Shown piece after piece: positions 10,181-21,035 of a DNA stretch of 64,000 nt. Origin of the DNA: Osmia lignaria lignaria. Its lineage: Eukaryota > Arthropoda > Insecta > Hymenoptera > Megachilidae. Numbering within the stretch: the first letter of the stretch is position 1; the number at the start of each line of letters is the position of its first letter. The DNA lies in contig NC_135039.1 in the NCBI RefSeq assembly GCF_051020975.1, positions 15,536,692 through 15,600,691 on the forward strand. The letters run 5' to 3'. The position numbers and the translations under genes are program-made. The notes below the pieces were generated by a model that was not told where the DNA came from, ran no database searches, and saw nothing but the letters and a program-made list of their open reading frames with translations.

Positions 10181-13100
10181 CTTATTCGGAATAAAATAAT
10201 CACGGTGAACCTCTGACCCACATCGTATTACCAAAGATACCGTGTGTCATCGTTACGTGTATATTTGTACGTTTGATTATTATTAATGGTTGGATCTGTC
10301 GAAAGAGGTTTCAATTTGTTGACGAGAAAAAGGGAAAAACTGATATCTTTCCTTACTTTTCTCGCTATTTTAATAAGACTATTCTAGTTTTCATCTCGAT
10401 AGGGGTTTTCAAGGATGTCACGGATCGAGGGGTTTGTTTTTCATAAGAAAATAAAACCTTTGTTTTATATATATGTAAATAGTTAACGAACATAGTGGAA
10501 TATTTTGTAATTTTTAATATCAAAACTAATTTTAATCTATTTATATTAAAAGAATATACAAAAATTGTAATATTTCCTTTAACATACAAGAAAAGATTTC
10601 GTTGATATCAAAAGAAAAAAAGAGAAAATAATGTTTACATTGTTACATAAACATGGACCATTCACGAGGTCTTTTTATTTTTGAAAATTTTTTTATTGAT
10701 ATCTGGACGACAGTCCAAACTACATTAAATATTTATTACACTTTTTGTATTTATTATTTTAGTTACATGAAAAAGATCTTGTTTCTTTTTTTTTTTTGTA
10801 TTTATCAAGTAAAAATATAGAAAGATACCATTTTTGATAGCCCTTTATAGTCGTTTAATTAGATTTATTAATATAGAATATTCCATAGTTCGTAGGTAAC
10901 ATAGAAACAATACACCGGTATCTGAAATGTCATTCTAACTAATAAATTAACATGTTTCAGGTTTTGCGGTCCGTCAGTCGGTTTCGCAAGCATCAACTAG
11001 ATCTGTTCAGAAACATGAAGAGGATTTATTTGTATGGAAAATTCTTGTACGATAGAAGACGATTCCATTGTTGCAATGGTAAATATGTTAACCAAATCTC
11101 ATTTTTATTATTCTTCTCTATATACACGTGGAATGTTATATCTTTCCTTTCAAAGAATAACAAACATTAGTCTGTCTGAGATGAAATTGAAATCATCTAA
11201 ATAGGTATTATCTTACTATTGATAAGTATAATTCATATTTTCTTTTAGTATTTCCTTATTAAGTGATCATTTTTACCTTTTTATATTATATTAAACATTT
11301 ATTACTTAGGATGAAAATTTTCTTTTTAATTTAAAAAATCATTCGAGTATTCTTATCTATTACCTTATTTAATTATTAATTCTAACATTATGCGTGTATC
11401 TATTGTAGAAGAAAAAAAAAAATGATATACAAATGACTATTTTCACTAAGTATTTGATTGATAAGTATTGTGCGACAGGTCAATGTCTTGAACTTCTGTT
11501 TCAAGGGAAAATTTCGTACTCCTTATCGGTTCCATTGATAAACGATGAAAACATTTCTTTCTGAAATGTAATTAAGACAACTGGGTAATCATATGTTGCA
11601 AATACATGCAATTTATCTGCAACTGTCACTGCCTCTTTTTTTAAATTTACGAACTTTTGCTTGAGTGAAGAAATCTCTTCACCCCTTTTTATTCTTTCAT
11701 GATTCTTAATAATATTCTTAACAAACATTTAATATAATATCTAAAAATAAATACACTTCTAAATGGGCTTTTTAATTATTTAAAATTTTTTTAATTTTTC
11801 ACTTTGGAATCTTAATTTTCTAATTTTTTACTTAATAATTTTATTTAAAAATTATGTATGTTTTTGTATGTGTAAGTGGCATGTACTTGGTTAAAATTAA
11901 TAATCCTATTTTATATCCACGTATAGAAAAGGGCTGTAATTAAATTAATTGTAATTTAAAAAAAGAACATTTTTACAGCTAAAAGCTGAAGGTAAATAGA
12001 TTTCTTGAAATAAATAATTTATGAAGAATTGTAAAATGAGTTAATAATCATCTTTGGAATTAAGAACGGACGAATCATAAGAAAAGCTGTTGCAACAAAA
12101 GTAGGTATTGCAGAAGACTCCGTTATGGCCAGTTACTAGAAAAAGCGAACGTTGATTCCACGGGAGTGCAGTAGGTTTTTACTAACGAAAAGTGAACATT
12201 CCCGAGGACATTATGGGAATTACTGTAAAAGGGTGCAGTGGATTATCTTTGAATATAAGGAAACATCATAAAAAAGTTATGGGTGGTGGTTATTGAAGAA
12301 AGTAAATTTGAAATTTATACCATATGGTACTGCAGGGACTATGAAAAGACATCTTGGATTAGTTCAGTGTAATAAAAAAGAAGACTAAACGTATGTGCTC
12401 CTCACAGAAGACATGATAATTGTGAACAATTATATGATAAGTAAAGTGAATTTATAAGTTGTGGATGACCCTGCAGAATGGCAGTAGATTACTCTAGTAA
12501 TTGCCTTCAACATTTTCATGGTGTCCATAATATCTGTTCTCTTTTTATCATAGCAATGTTGTGAGCAATTGCTGAGAAAAGTAAAGTTGTTTTTCTATGC
12601 TTCTTTTTAACTGAAAGAAGCATAAGTTGCACATGACTGTGGTGATACAGTGATATTATACATGACTCAAGAAAAGAAGAAGACACCATTGTTTGTTCAT
12701 CATAAGACTGAAACACAATACATAACTTCTTTTATAGTTTTACAAGTAATTAAATTAGATGTTGCAACCTGTATATTGTATGAATTAAGTTTTTTTTAGT
12801 TGTTTTGTATAAAGTAATCATTCGATTATATTTTTTTCTGACAATTATAACGTGATTGGAACATACGATGCAAACATGTTGTCATTTATAATGCTTTTAT
12901 TTGAACGATTAATTTATCAGTGTATCAATTAACGTAATACGAAGAAACATCTCGAATGTGTATTTCGTAATAACTACCGAAAAATATTTTCATGAAATAA
13001 TATGTAAATAAATTTGCTCAATACCTCGGTAAAGCTAATCTCTGTAAATCAAATGTTTATAAATTTTTAATTCTACAAATTATAAACTTTTGTTTTAGGA

Positions 13101-13259
13101 GAAAAACAAATGATAGTAACTTTGATTGCAATGTCAGAAAATAAATCAGTAATTTAGGTAAATAAATTATAACGAAATTGATTATTTATGATTAAAATTC
13201 GAAAACAATTACATTGCTTTCTACATATCTGAAAGATAAAAGATTGGAAGCAAAGGAAA
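10181..13259. other. intergenic DNA between hexamerins and unknown gene
   Basis: AT-rich. Three weak items stand out. An exon-like island lies at 10965-11080 (plus), bounded by a CAG acceptor-like and a GGTAAAT donor-like site. A 75-codon open frame lies on the minus strand at 11501-11728 (lysine-rich, unrecognised, could be chance). At 12060-12500 there is less AT-rich DNA with broken coding-like runs that could be an old mobile element. I call none of these a gene. Confidence 0.4.
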
Positions 13260-13797
13260 ATGAATCTCCCAATTTCAACGTCAGATTTTTTTGTAACCGC
13301 ATCTGATTGTGGTGAATTACTTACAAGAGTTAAACTCGACATAGAACAGTTAGAATCTGCTATGCAACATCATATAGATGATTATTTAAAGGAAGTGATT
13401 GATACTAATGTTAAAACAGATGCAGATAATAAAAAACAGAATATAGACTTTGATAAACACATGGAATTATGGATGAATGATTTGAAACAGCAATTAATAA
13501 ATTTGCAGTTTTTTGGTAGAGTAAGTTACAATTAAAAAATGTATTATTCAAAATTAATTTTCATTAATACTTGATACATTTTAAAAGGCTGCGACGCTTA
13601 GAATATTTGTCTACTACACTAATTATCTAGATATTCTACGAGCACCGATTAAAAAAAGCCACCATCAGCCGTACAAACTACCAGTGTATAATATTGAATT
13701 TCCTAAAAATGAACAAACTAAACCAACTTTACTGCTTAAAGATTTGTCTAAGTTGAAAAGGAAGAAATGTTTACCTAAAATCAGTACATGCAATTAA
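13260..13797 (+). CDS. unknown small two-exon protein
   Basis: Exon 1 is 13260-13520 and exon 2 is 13588-13797, with an AGA|GTAAGT donor and a TTAAAAG acceptor; the frame continues through a 67-bp intron. The product is 156 residues and mostly hydrophilic, with a probable helical or coiled-coil segment at residues 18-45 (LLTRVKLDIEQLESAMQHH). A conserved-looking middle (MNDLKQQLINLQFFGR, then RIFVYYTNYLDILRAPIKK) precedes a basic tail (LSKLKRKKCLPKI). I see no signal peptide or membrane segment. The continuous frame over a canonical intron in AT-rich DNA argues that it is real. It is convergent with TAPT1 downstream. I do not recognise the family and propose no function. Confidence 0.7.
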
Positions 13798-14602
13798 AGT
13801 AATATGCATAAATAATTAACTAATAAATTTTCTTTGATTTATTATGAAAAAAATAATATTACAACAATTTTTTAAAATGAAATTATAAAAACTCTTAATG
13901 TTATAATATTTAATTTATCGTAAATTCGTTTCCATTTTAATAATAAAATTTATTGCACCAAGTCTTATTAAAAAATTTGTACGAATTAATGAAAAAATAT
14001 ACATTTCGATAGGCTACATATAAATACATATATTATATACATTTATTATTTCTACTTGTTTAAAAATATAATGCTTTGTACACCAATAAGCAGAAATATC
14101 TAACACAACAATAGCTACTACTTGTATATAAATATGATAAAGAATTAAACTTAACGCAACGTTAAACCCTGTTGACGTGTAACAGCACCAAATAAATATG
14201 TTAGTTTAACAAAGGCATCATAATTCATTGTTGTTCAGACTTTATTAATTTTTTGTACCATTTATTTGTTGATTATATAGCAAAAAAATAGAAATTCTTT
14301 GCAAAGTTGAGAAAAACTGAAATAATGAACTATCTATGCACTATATTTTTATTATATCGTTATATAGTTAATAATTATTAATTTTTGATGTTTGAACAGC
14401 AATCTTTACAATAGAGGTATTCCTGTTGCAAAAACTTCCAGTAAATGTTAAATATTTATTATCACAGTTTCTGTACAGCAAGGATTTTTATACAGGCCTT
14501 TTTAAGAATAAATTTGTAAAATTGTTTCATTACCATTCAAAGAATTTTTCTAATATAAGATTATCAATTGTGTCTATAACTTAGTAAAAAAAGATATATA
14601 CA
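13798..14602. other. convergent intergenic region
   Basis: AT-rich DNA between the 3' ends of the unknown small gene (plus) and TAPT1 (minus). It probably contains both 3' UTRs; several AATAAA/TTTATT hexamers are present. Nothing else was seen. Confidence 0.5.
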
Positions 14603-16930
14603 TTAGTCTATAACTTCTTTACTAATTTTTTCATTGTCTACCTCCTCCTTTAAAACAGCTTCGTTTAGACAAACATTATTTAAACTGATTGAACTATTGG
14701 AAAACATTGCTGTAGCTAGATTTGGATTCTTTACATCCGTACTAGTAGCTGAATGCTTTAAAGACACCACCTCCGATTCCTTCGTGTGCGATGCGATCAA
14801 ATCGCATGCCTTACCAAGAACTACTAAGCTGATTAGAATTCTTAACGCTACTAGAATTAGGTATGCTAAAAGTAAAAGAATTATGTTTGCTGGTTTCGCA
14901 GCTGGTGTGATAGTTGTGCATAGGACTCTCCCTATCGCAACGCCAAGAGGAAGAGGAATGAAACCCATCCTACGAGCTACCAAATCTGAAGGATCAGAAA
15001 AAGCAGTTTCTTGACGCGTTTGTGCCATATCGTAAGCTAAACTTATAGTGTAACCCCTATACACTGTGGAACGAAGCTCATTAAAACGGGTTATAAAGGC
15101 GTGTTTCACCTGAAACAAGTAGAACCTTTCGTTTTATATCAGCAGCTAACGATCACCATGATCTGGTTCTACCAAAATACGTACCCAATCTACGAGGACC
15201 TCTGCCAATAACAACATTATACAATCTGGTAAAAGCACCGCGAGACGCTCCGCTTTCCATGCATATTCTTTCATCGTTTGCAGATTTACAGCAAGAAGAA
15301 GCATCATTAAATGAAAACGCTCCCTTACGTCTGCGCAAGATAGTTGAAAGAGATTATTCTTGTCAAATTTCTTAAAAACAGAACCTTTCAATTCTACAAA
15401 CTGGAACAGAAGTACATAGCAGGTGTGTAAGTGGCAGTAGTAAAGGAGATAAATATTTAAAATTAAACTTACATTGTTAGACATCATTATAGTCAGTAAG
15501 GCTTTGTTGCTGCTATTTATTGCTACATTTAATGTAGTTGCTTGGAACAATACCAATATACTGTGCAACACTTTAAAGATAAATCTTGTATAGGAAAATA
15601 CGTTCTATGCTATAAACTTAAAAATTTACAGAAAATGACATTTTTATTTTATTAATCCGCAAACAGTAGCGAGTTATTAATTTATATGTAAAGGATACAA
15701 ACATAAGTAACCGCAAACAGCAAATGCGGTAGCGTACCCAAATGTTGGGATCCTGTTTGGGTCTTTGATCTAGGCTCTGTAGCAGTCCACAGCAAAGCAT
15801 CAATTGTATCTTGACCAAAAGCACTGAACAATCTATCCCCAACCTCCAGCATATTATAAAATATGTACAATTTTATTACCGACTGACTTTTCACCAAATG
15901 ATACATCATAGATGTATCAACTTTCCAAGTAGCTGCCCAACAGCTGATCACTACAATTCCCTTCAAAAGATCACAGATCTCTGCAGGTCTTAAATGTCTT
16001 TCTCCAACTTTTAAATTATTCCTCTCTTTTCTAAATTTTACACAGAACATACGATAAATCTTGATACTTGTAAGATTATGCACAACATGCAGGCTTACCT
16101 TAAACAGTACCAAAGGGGTCTTGTAATTACTGTCCATAGTGCCATCATGAATCTCAATGGTAAAAATGTGTAAACAAATAGAAATGAGTCTGCACACTAA
16201 AACAGAAGACAAATATTTTTAACTACGCACGTTACCTTTTATTTGTGAAATGAAATACCTAAGCAGGTAGCTGTACCTGCAAGAATCCATAGGTCATGAA
16301 CTTTTCGACTTCCCTTGGAATTTTCATAAAGGAATAAATTTTTTCCCTTCTTGCAGAAAATCTTTCTTCATCATTTTCCAATTGATAGCCTCTCGTTAAT
16401 TCCGTTCGTAAAAACTGTGAGAGAGACATACCTGAGGTGATAAATAAATACATTACTATTAAAAAGGATGCAATATATCTTTGTTTTGTCTATACATCAT
16501 TTATATTTACTTTAAAATGAAAGAAATGCAAATAAAATATATCATAACAATGTATTTGAAATAATTTAATTTTAATAATTCCTTTACTAAAAATAAGCAA
16601 GGTCTTTAGCTTCATTTACAGATAAAAAGAAAAATAATATTATGATAATAGAAACATTTTTTTAATTTTTACAACTTCTTATACACATATTCAATATGAA
16701 CACATTCGCATATGTTAGTAATTAATAATGTCATACATGTCAGTAAATTTGTCTAATAAATAAACCACAGTTATAAAAACAACACCTTGTCCTTTTTGCC
16801 GACGTTTCTCAAAACTGAATTGACTCTTCACATCTTGAATTTTATTACTCTGGCTATCGGACTTTTTGGTAGACTTAAATCTTATACATTTTTTTTCAGT
16901 AAAATTTTGCCAATTCTCATCGATATTCAT
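14603..16930 (-). CDS. TAPT1: TAPT1 homologue, ER/ciliary-base multi-pass membrane protein
   Basis: Seven exons: 16930-16786, 16431-16277, 16196-16099, 16030-15699, 15570-15473, 15400-15185, 15109-14603, about 516 residues (vertebrate TAPT1 is similar in size). Conserved TAPT1 blocks are easy to read: FLRTELTRGYQLENDEERF, KIPREVEKFMTYGF, GQSVIKLYIFYNMLEVGDRL, FGQDTIDALLWTATEPRS, QATTLNVAINSSNKALLTIM, KGSVFKKFDKNNLFQLSCAD, KHAFITRFNEL and VARRMGFIPLPLGV. Several hydrophobic spans fit a multi-pass membrane protein. TAPT1 family members are known for axial-skeleton patterning and ciliogenesis in vertebrates and for ER/Golgi function in yeast (Emp65). The exon 1/exon 2 junction is the least certain: an alternative acceptor 17 bases further in would also keep the conserved FLRTEL start. 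It is divergent from SNX14, with about 1 kb between them. Confidence 0.93.
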
Positions 16931-17448
16931 CGTTTCTGTTCATTCCTTTTCACGTTACTGCATAACCTTAAATCTGTCGTCTTATCAATGTCAGTTTAAA
17001 ATTTATTTTTACTTGTTGAAATACCTTTAGCTATCGAAATTCTCCTTCATCGATACTTAAGTAATTTTAATTATCTAAAGATGTAATTTATCATTTCTTT
17101 TGTAAACTGTTATATAAACTAAAAACTTGTAAAAAAAGATACATTCCATACATAAACTGACATACAGCTGTGATAGGACAGTGACTACAGATGTAGGAGA
17201 CTGGACATGCCTTTGTTTTCGATGAATCATGATTTTGGAAGTTCCAGTCATTCCCAGGCAACAGTCGTGCTTATTTTATCAGCTCCTCTATTACCATACC
17301 TTGCATTGACAACTGAAAAGACACAATTTGGACTCCCTTTGATTCTATGTTTTGACAAGTCAGACAAAATCAGCACAAGACCGAGAAATTATTAGAATAA
17401 TTATTTGACAAACTTATATTTTGAGAAGACCGCCTAAAGTTCCACCAC

Positions 17449-17587
17449 TGCGCCATCTATACAAAAGCGGCGGAAACTATTCAATAAATTACCGACTTAT
17501 CGACTGAACTTCCGACAGTCGGTAATTGACCTTTCAGCAGTCGGTAAGTTAACGAATAGTTTGCGCCGCTTTTATATAGATGGCGCA
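17449..17587. repeat. foldback (MITE-like) element with GCGCCATCT ends
   Basis: A 34-base left arm at 17449-17482 (beginning TGCGCCATCTATACAAAAGC) is matched by an inverted right arm at 17554-17587 (ending ATATAGATGGCGCA). Inner ACCGACT/AGTCGGT segments extend the hairpin. The arms share GCGCCATCT with the satellite at 26.7 kb. I see no transposase. A non-autonomous element is the simplest reading. Confidence 0.8.
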
Positions 17588-17601
17588 ATGGCTGATGGCT
17601 T

Positions 17602-17678
17602 GGGGTGTTAGGGACCCCGAAGCACTGACGATGCTCTTTGCACGTCGACATTATGGCATCTGGGGTGTCAGGAACCCC
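17602..17678. repeat. pair of GGGGTGT(C/T)AGG(A/G)ACCCC motifs
   Basis: Two 17-base near-identical motifs at 17602-17618 and 17662-17678, each a small GGGGT/ACCCC hairpin, start 60 bases apart. They lie just outside the foldback element in the TAPT1-SNX14 promoter region. They could be a diverged tandem repeat or a paired protein site; the sequence alone does not decide. Confidence 0.5.
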
Positions 17679-17987
17679 GTATGGAGTTTCAATCCATATT
17701 AAAATTTAAACATTCGGAAGTGTAAATTGTAAATATTTATTGAAATAGAAATTTAAGAAAGGTTAACATGTCTTTACAGTTTGAAGATTATTGAAGGAAT
17801 GAATATACAGAAAAGTTATTTGAGGAGAATTTCTCCTGAATGAACATTTTCTTCTTTTTCGACTTCTTGGTCTATACTGTTTCTTGGTCCATGATTATAC
17901 ATATATTATTTAAAAATGGTAAACGTTATTTGTATTGTTAATAGCGCATGACAATGTTGTAAGAAGAACATAATTTTTTAAGAAACT

Positions 17988-20904
17988 ATGGTACTTTCAT
18001 CCAGGGACAGAGTACAAGATTTTTATGTATGTAATGTAATAATTCCAGTGTTTGTTTTTCTACTAGTTTTATTTACTTTAATTGTATTTAAAAGGTAAGT
18101 AATTTGAACTTCATCATATGTCAGTGCTCTAACAATCTTAATTTCCTTGTATAATATTCACAGCCCACCCTGCAGATACAGGGTTGTCGAATACCCAACA
18201 ATATTAATTAAAAATTCTATACTTCTGTGTTTCAGTATCATCTGGGCACTAGTCATATGTTGTCTCTATGTAATAAATATCTTTTATGGACTGGTTATAT
18301 TACAATATATCAACTTGGTACTAGTAAACTTAAATGCTATAAGCGATACTTTTAATCCTACCTTTGAAGTGAAAGATCCATGTAGTGTCTGCAGTAACAA
18401 TAGTTGCAAAAGGCATAAGCAATTACCGCATTCAGCTAAAGTAAAAATACCAAAGGACTGTGACCGTGCTTTGGAACAGGTAATCATCAATCAGAATTTT
18501 AAATTTCAATGAATTTATCTTAATCATTTGCTTCTTGTTTGCAGCTTCTCGAAGACTTGCTACAAAAGTATGTTTGTGCCTGGTATTCAGACTTTTCTGC
18601 GGACGAAGCGTTTGTACAGCAACTTCGTCTGGCTACAGCCACGGCGGCGAAAAACATTGCGGTACGGTTGCTTCGTACAGACGTGGTTAATGTCGTCCTT
18701 TGTCGATTGGTACCGTTGATATTGCAACACGCCCAAGATTGGAAGAACCTGAATGCGAAAATAAACGATACTTCTCGTTTAGGAGACCAAATAATTAATT
18801 ACTTCGGTCACGAAATTCACCCAGCCAGTTATTCGCGTAAAGCCGAATTAAACTATCTTAGAGGAGTAGTCACTGCAATTATCCCACATTTACTTCCTGC
18901 TATACACGTGTCCACTAACAACAAGGTAATTCTCCGTGAAATCCTAGCTAATTGGATTCTTCTACCAGCGGTGGATGCAATCGCTGATCCAGAAAACATT
19001 AACGCATTAGTAATGCTGTCGACACATCGGGACGGTTTAGTTTCTAATTCTATGGACGCAGTGAACGTACCAATGTTACAGTATTGGGTGACAATCTCAT
19101 CGATGCCAAAGATTGCACAGAATTATTTAAAACCCTCGTTGGACGAGGTGTTAAATAACCCTCAATTGCTGTACATGTTCATGCAACATATCAAAGAAAC
19201 CGGCCCTATGAATCTCTTTCAATTCTGCTTAGACATCGATGATCTCAGTAAGCGTATGTTAAATCCAGAGATGAGTTCGAACGCTGAAGATAGTTTATAC
19301 CTTGATATACAAAGTATGTATTTAACGTACCTGGATCCAGAGGGTCCAGAGTATCTGCATCTACCTGAGGATATATCAATGGGTATCCGGCGAATTCTTG
19401 AGAGAAGTTCAAAGAAAATTCAGGAGCTGAGGACGTCGCGACCATTTTATCAGGCGCATCAAGAAGCTCATGCGTTATTAGAGTCCACTTGTCTGCCATC
19501 TTTTCATCACAGTTACCAGCTGTATGATTTATTGTGCGGGCAGCCAGCTCCCAATCCCGTGAAGCAATCTCGTGCGAGCGTTTCCAGTGGAACCGGAAAT
19601 TCTTCTTCAAAAATCAGCAACCATTTTCCGAAGATCGATGGGGTGCTACGAACAACGACCATCGATGGAATGCCGTTCCAAGACATCTATCAAGGCGAAG
19701 AGATAGACTACTCGTCGCGTGCTTATAACGAGATCAAAGGCGCGGATGATACTTTTTCCAGAGACCTAACGACATGGCGAGTGAATATTCCACACATGGA
19801 AACAGGTGATAATCAAGCCCTGTACGTGATCGATGTACACAATGTCGCCGAAGGGAAATCATGGACGGTCTTACGTCGAGATCAAGACTTCTACGTTCTA
19901 CGAACACGATTAGCGGAATTCCATGGCGATAAAGAATTGAGCGATTCACCTTTGCCTTCGCGAAAAAATCCTCATGGTTCTTACACCATAAATAGACAGA
20001 GATACGAAGACTTTCTTGAGAAGCTTCTTTCAAAGCCGGTACTTAGAAGCAGCGAACTACTGTACAATTTCTTAACAATGCCAAATTTCAAGCCTTACCT
20101 TACAAACTGTAGCACACCAGATATTGGAATATTGTATCAGAGTATGGCAAACAAATTGAGAAAAGAGAAAGGTCAGAATTTGGACAAATTCATGAATGTC
20201 TTCTTGGCATCCACCAATGTTAAGAATGAATACATGGATGTAGGAGTTGAACCCTTAGGTGAACCTAGTGTGAACGAAAGCAAAAAGGTAAAGGGTCGTG
20301 ATCTTTTGTTTGGAGTGTTCGGGGACAATCTTAATTTCGACCCAAACATCAGGGATTTATCATCTTCTTCTTCGTTGGAACGTTCTCACGTTAAGGGTGC
20401 ATCTTTTTGTACCGTTGACGCAGGTAGGTACTTATGCTATGCTACTTAGAGCATTTAAAAGGTAAAAAGGTACTGAATCATTGTACGATTATTATTACAG
20501 TGGATCGGTTATTAAACGTGCCACCAATTATCACGCGGATCCTTTGGATGTTTGCCTCGTCATCACGCGCAAAGATGGATCCGTATGTCAACGTTTTGTT
20601 GTACAATACATTAGCAAAACTTCTAAGCGGAGGACGCGCAGCGATTGTCGTGAAACTTCTACATGCAAAAGTAATGGGCGATAAAAGTAGCACCAAGGAT
20701 ACGAGTCGTAGAAATTATTATGAAAATGCGAAGAAGGGTTTGTACGGTTTATTGCCCTGTTGGTTGATAGGATTTTATAAACCTTGGACCGAGTTGATGG
20801 ATTCTATTTTAGATTCGTTACAAAACGCGGCTCTCAATAAACATCTCGCTTATGTACTTCTAGATCACATTTTGATCAATCTATTTCCTGAGCTTACAGT
20901 TTAA
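17988..20904 (+). CDS. SNX14: sorting nexin 14 homologue (PXA-RGS-PX-nexin C)
   Basis: Four exons: 17988-18094, 18164-18479, 18545-20423, 20501-20904. The frame is kept throughout, 901 residues (vertebrate SNX14 is about 950). Two hydrophobic segments lie in the first 90 residues (VIIPVFVFLLVLFTLIVF and ILLCFSIIWALVICCLYVI), followed by a cysteine motif CSVCSNNSCKRH that matches vertebrate SNX14. Then come a PXA domain (about 142-315), an RGS-like domain (about 345-470, LYMFMQHIKETGPMNLFQFC), a PX domain (about 558-655, WTVLRRDQDFYVLRTRLAEF) and nexin C (768-901, ending HLAYVLLDHILINLFPEL). SNX14 is an ER-anchored protein at ER-lipid droplet contacts involved in lipid homeostasis; human loss causes a cerebellar ataxia. 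It is divergent from TAPT1 and ends tail-to-tail with MICU1. Confidence 0.93.
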
Positions 20905-21035
20905 TAGAAGAAAGATCATAGAACAATATTTCATTTTTATTACACACACTTGTTTGTTTTTAAAATTACATAGTATACATGTCACTTCAATGAGATAAAT
21001 AATTAGTTAATTTTATTTTGAAAGGAAAAATCAAG

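Larger units (their letters stand above)
16931..17987. other. divergent TAPT1-SNX14 intergenic region
   Basis: About 1 kb between two start codons pointing away from each other, so it should contain both promoters. No TATA box stands out. The middle holds a foldback element (17449-17587) and, beyond it, two 17-base GGGGT...ACCCC motifs 60 bases apart. The 62-codon frame at 17207-17395 shows no features of a protein. Confidence 0.6.

Noticed and set aside
11501..11728. 75-codon minus frame (lysine-rich)
   Set aside because: Single short frame in AT-rich DNA, with no splice partners or recognisable motif.
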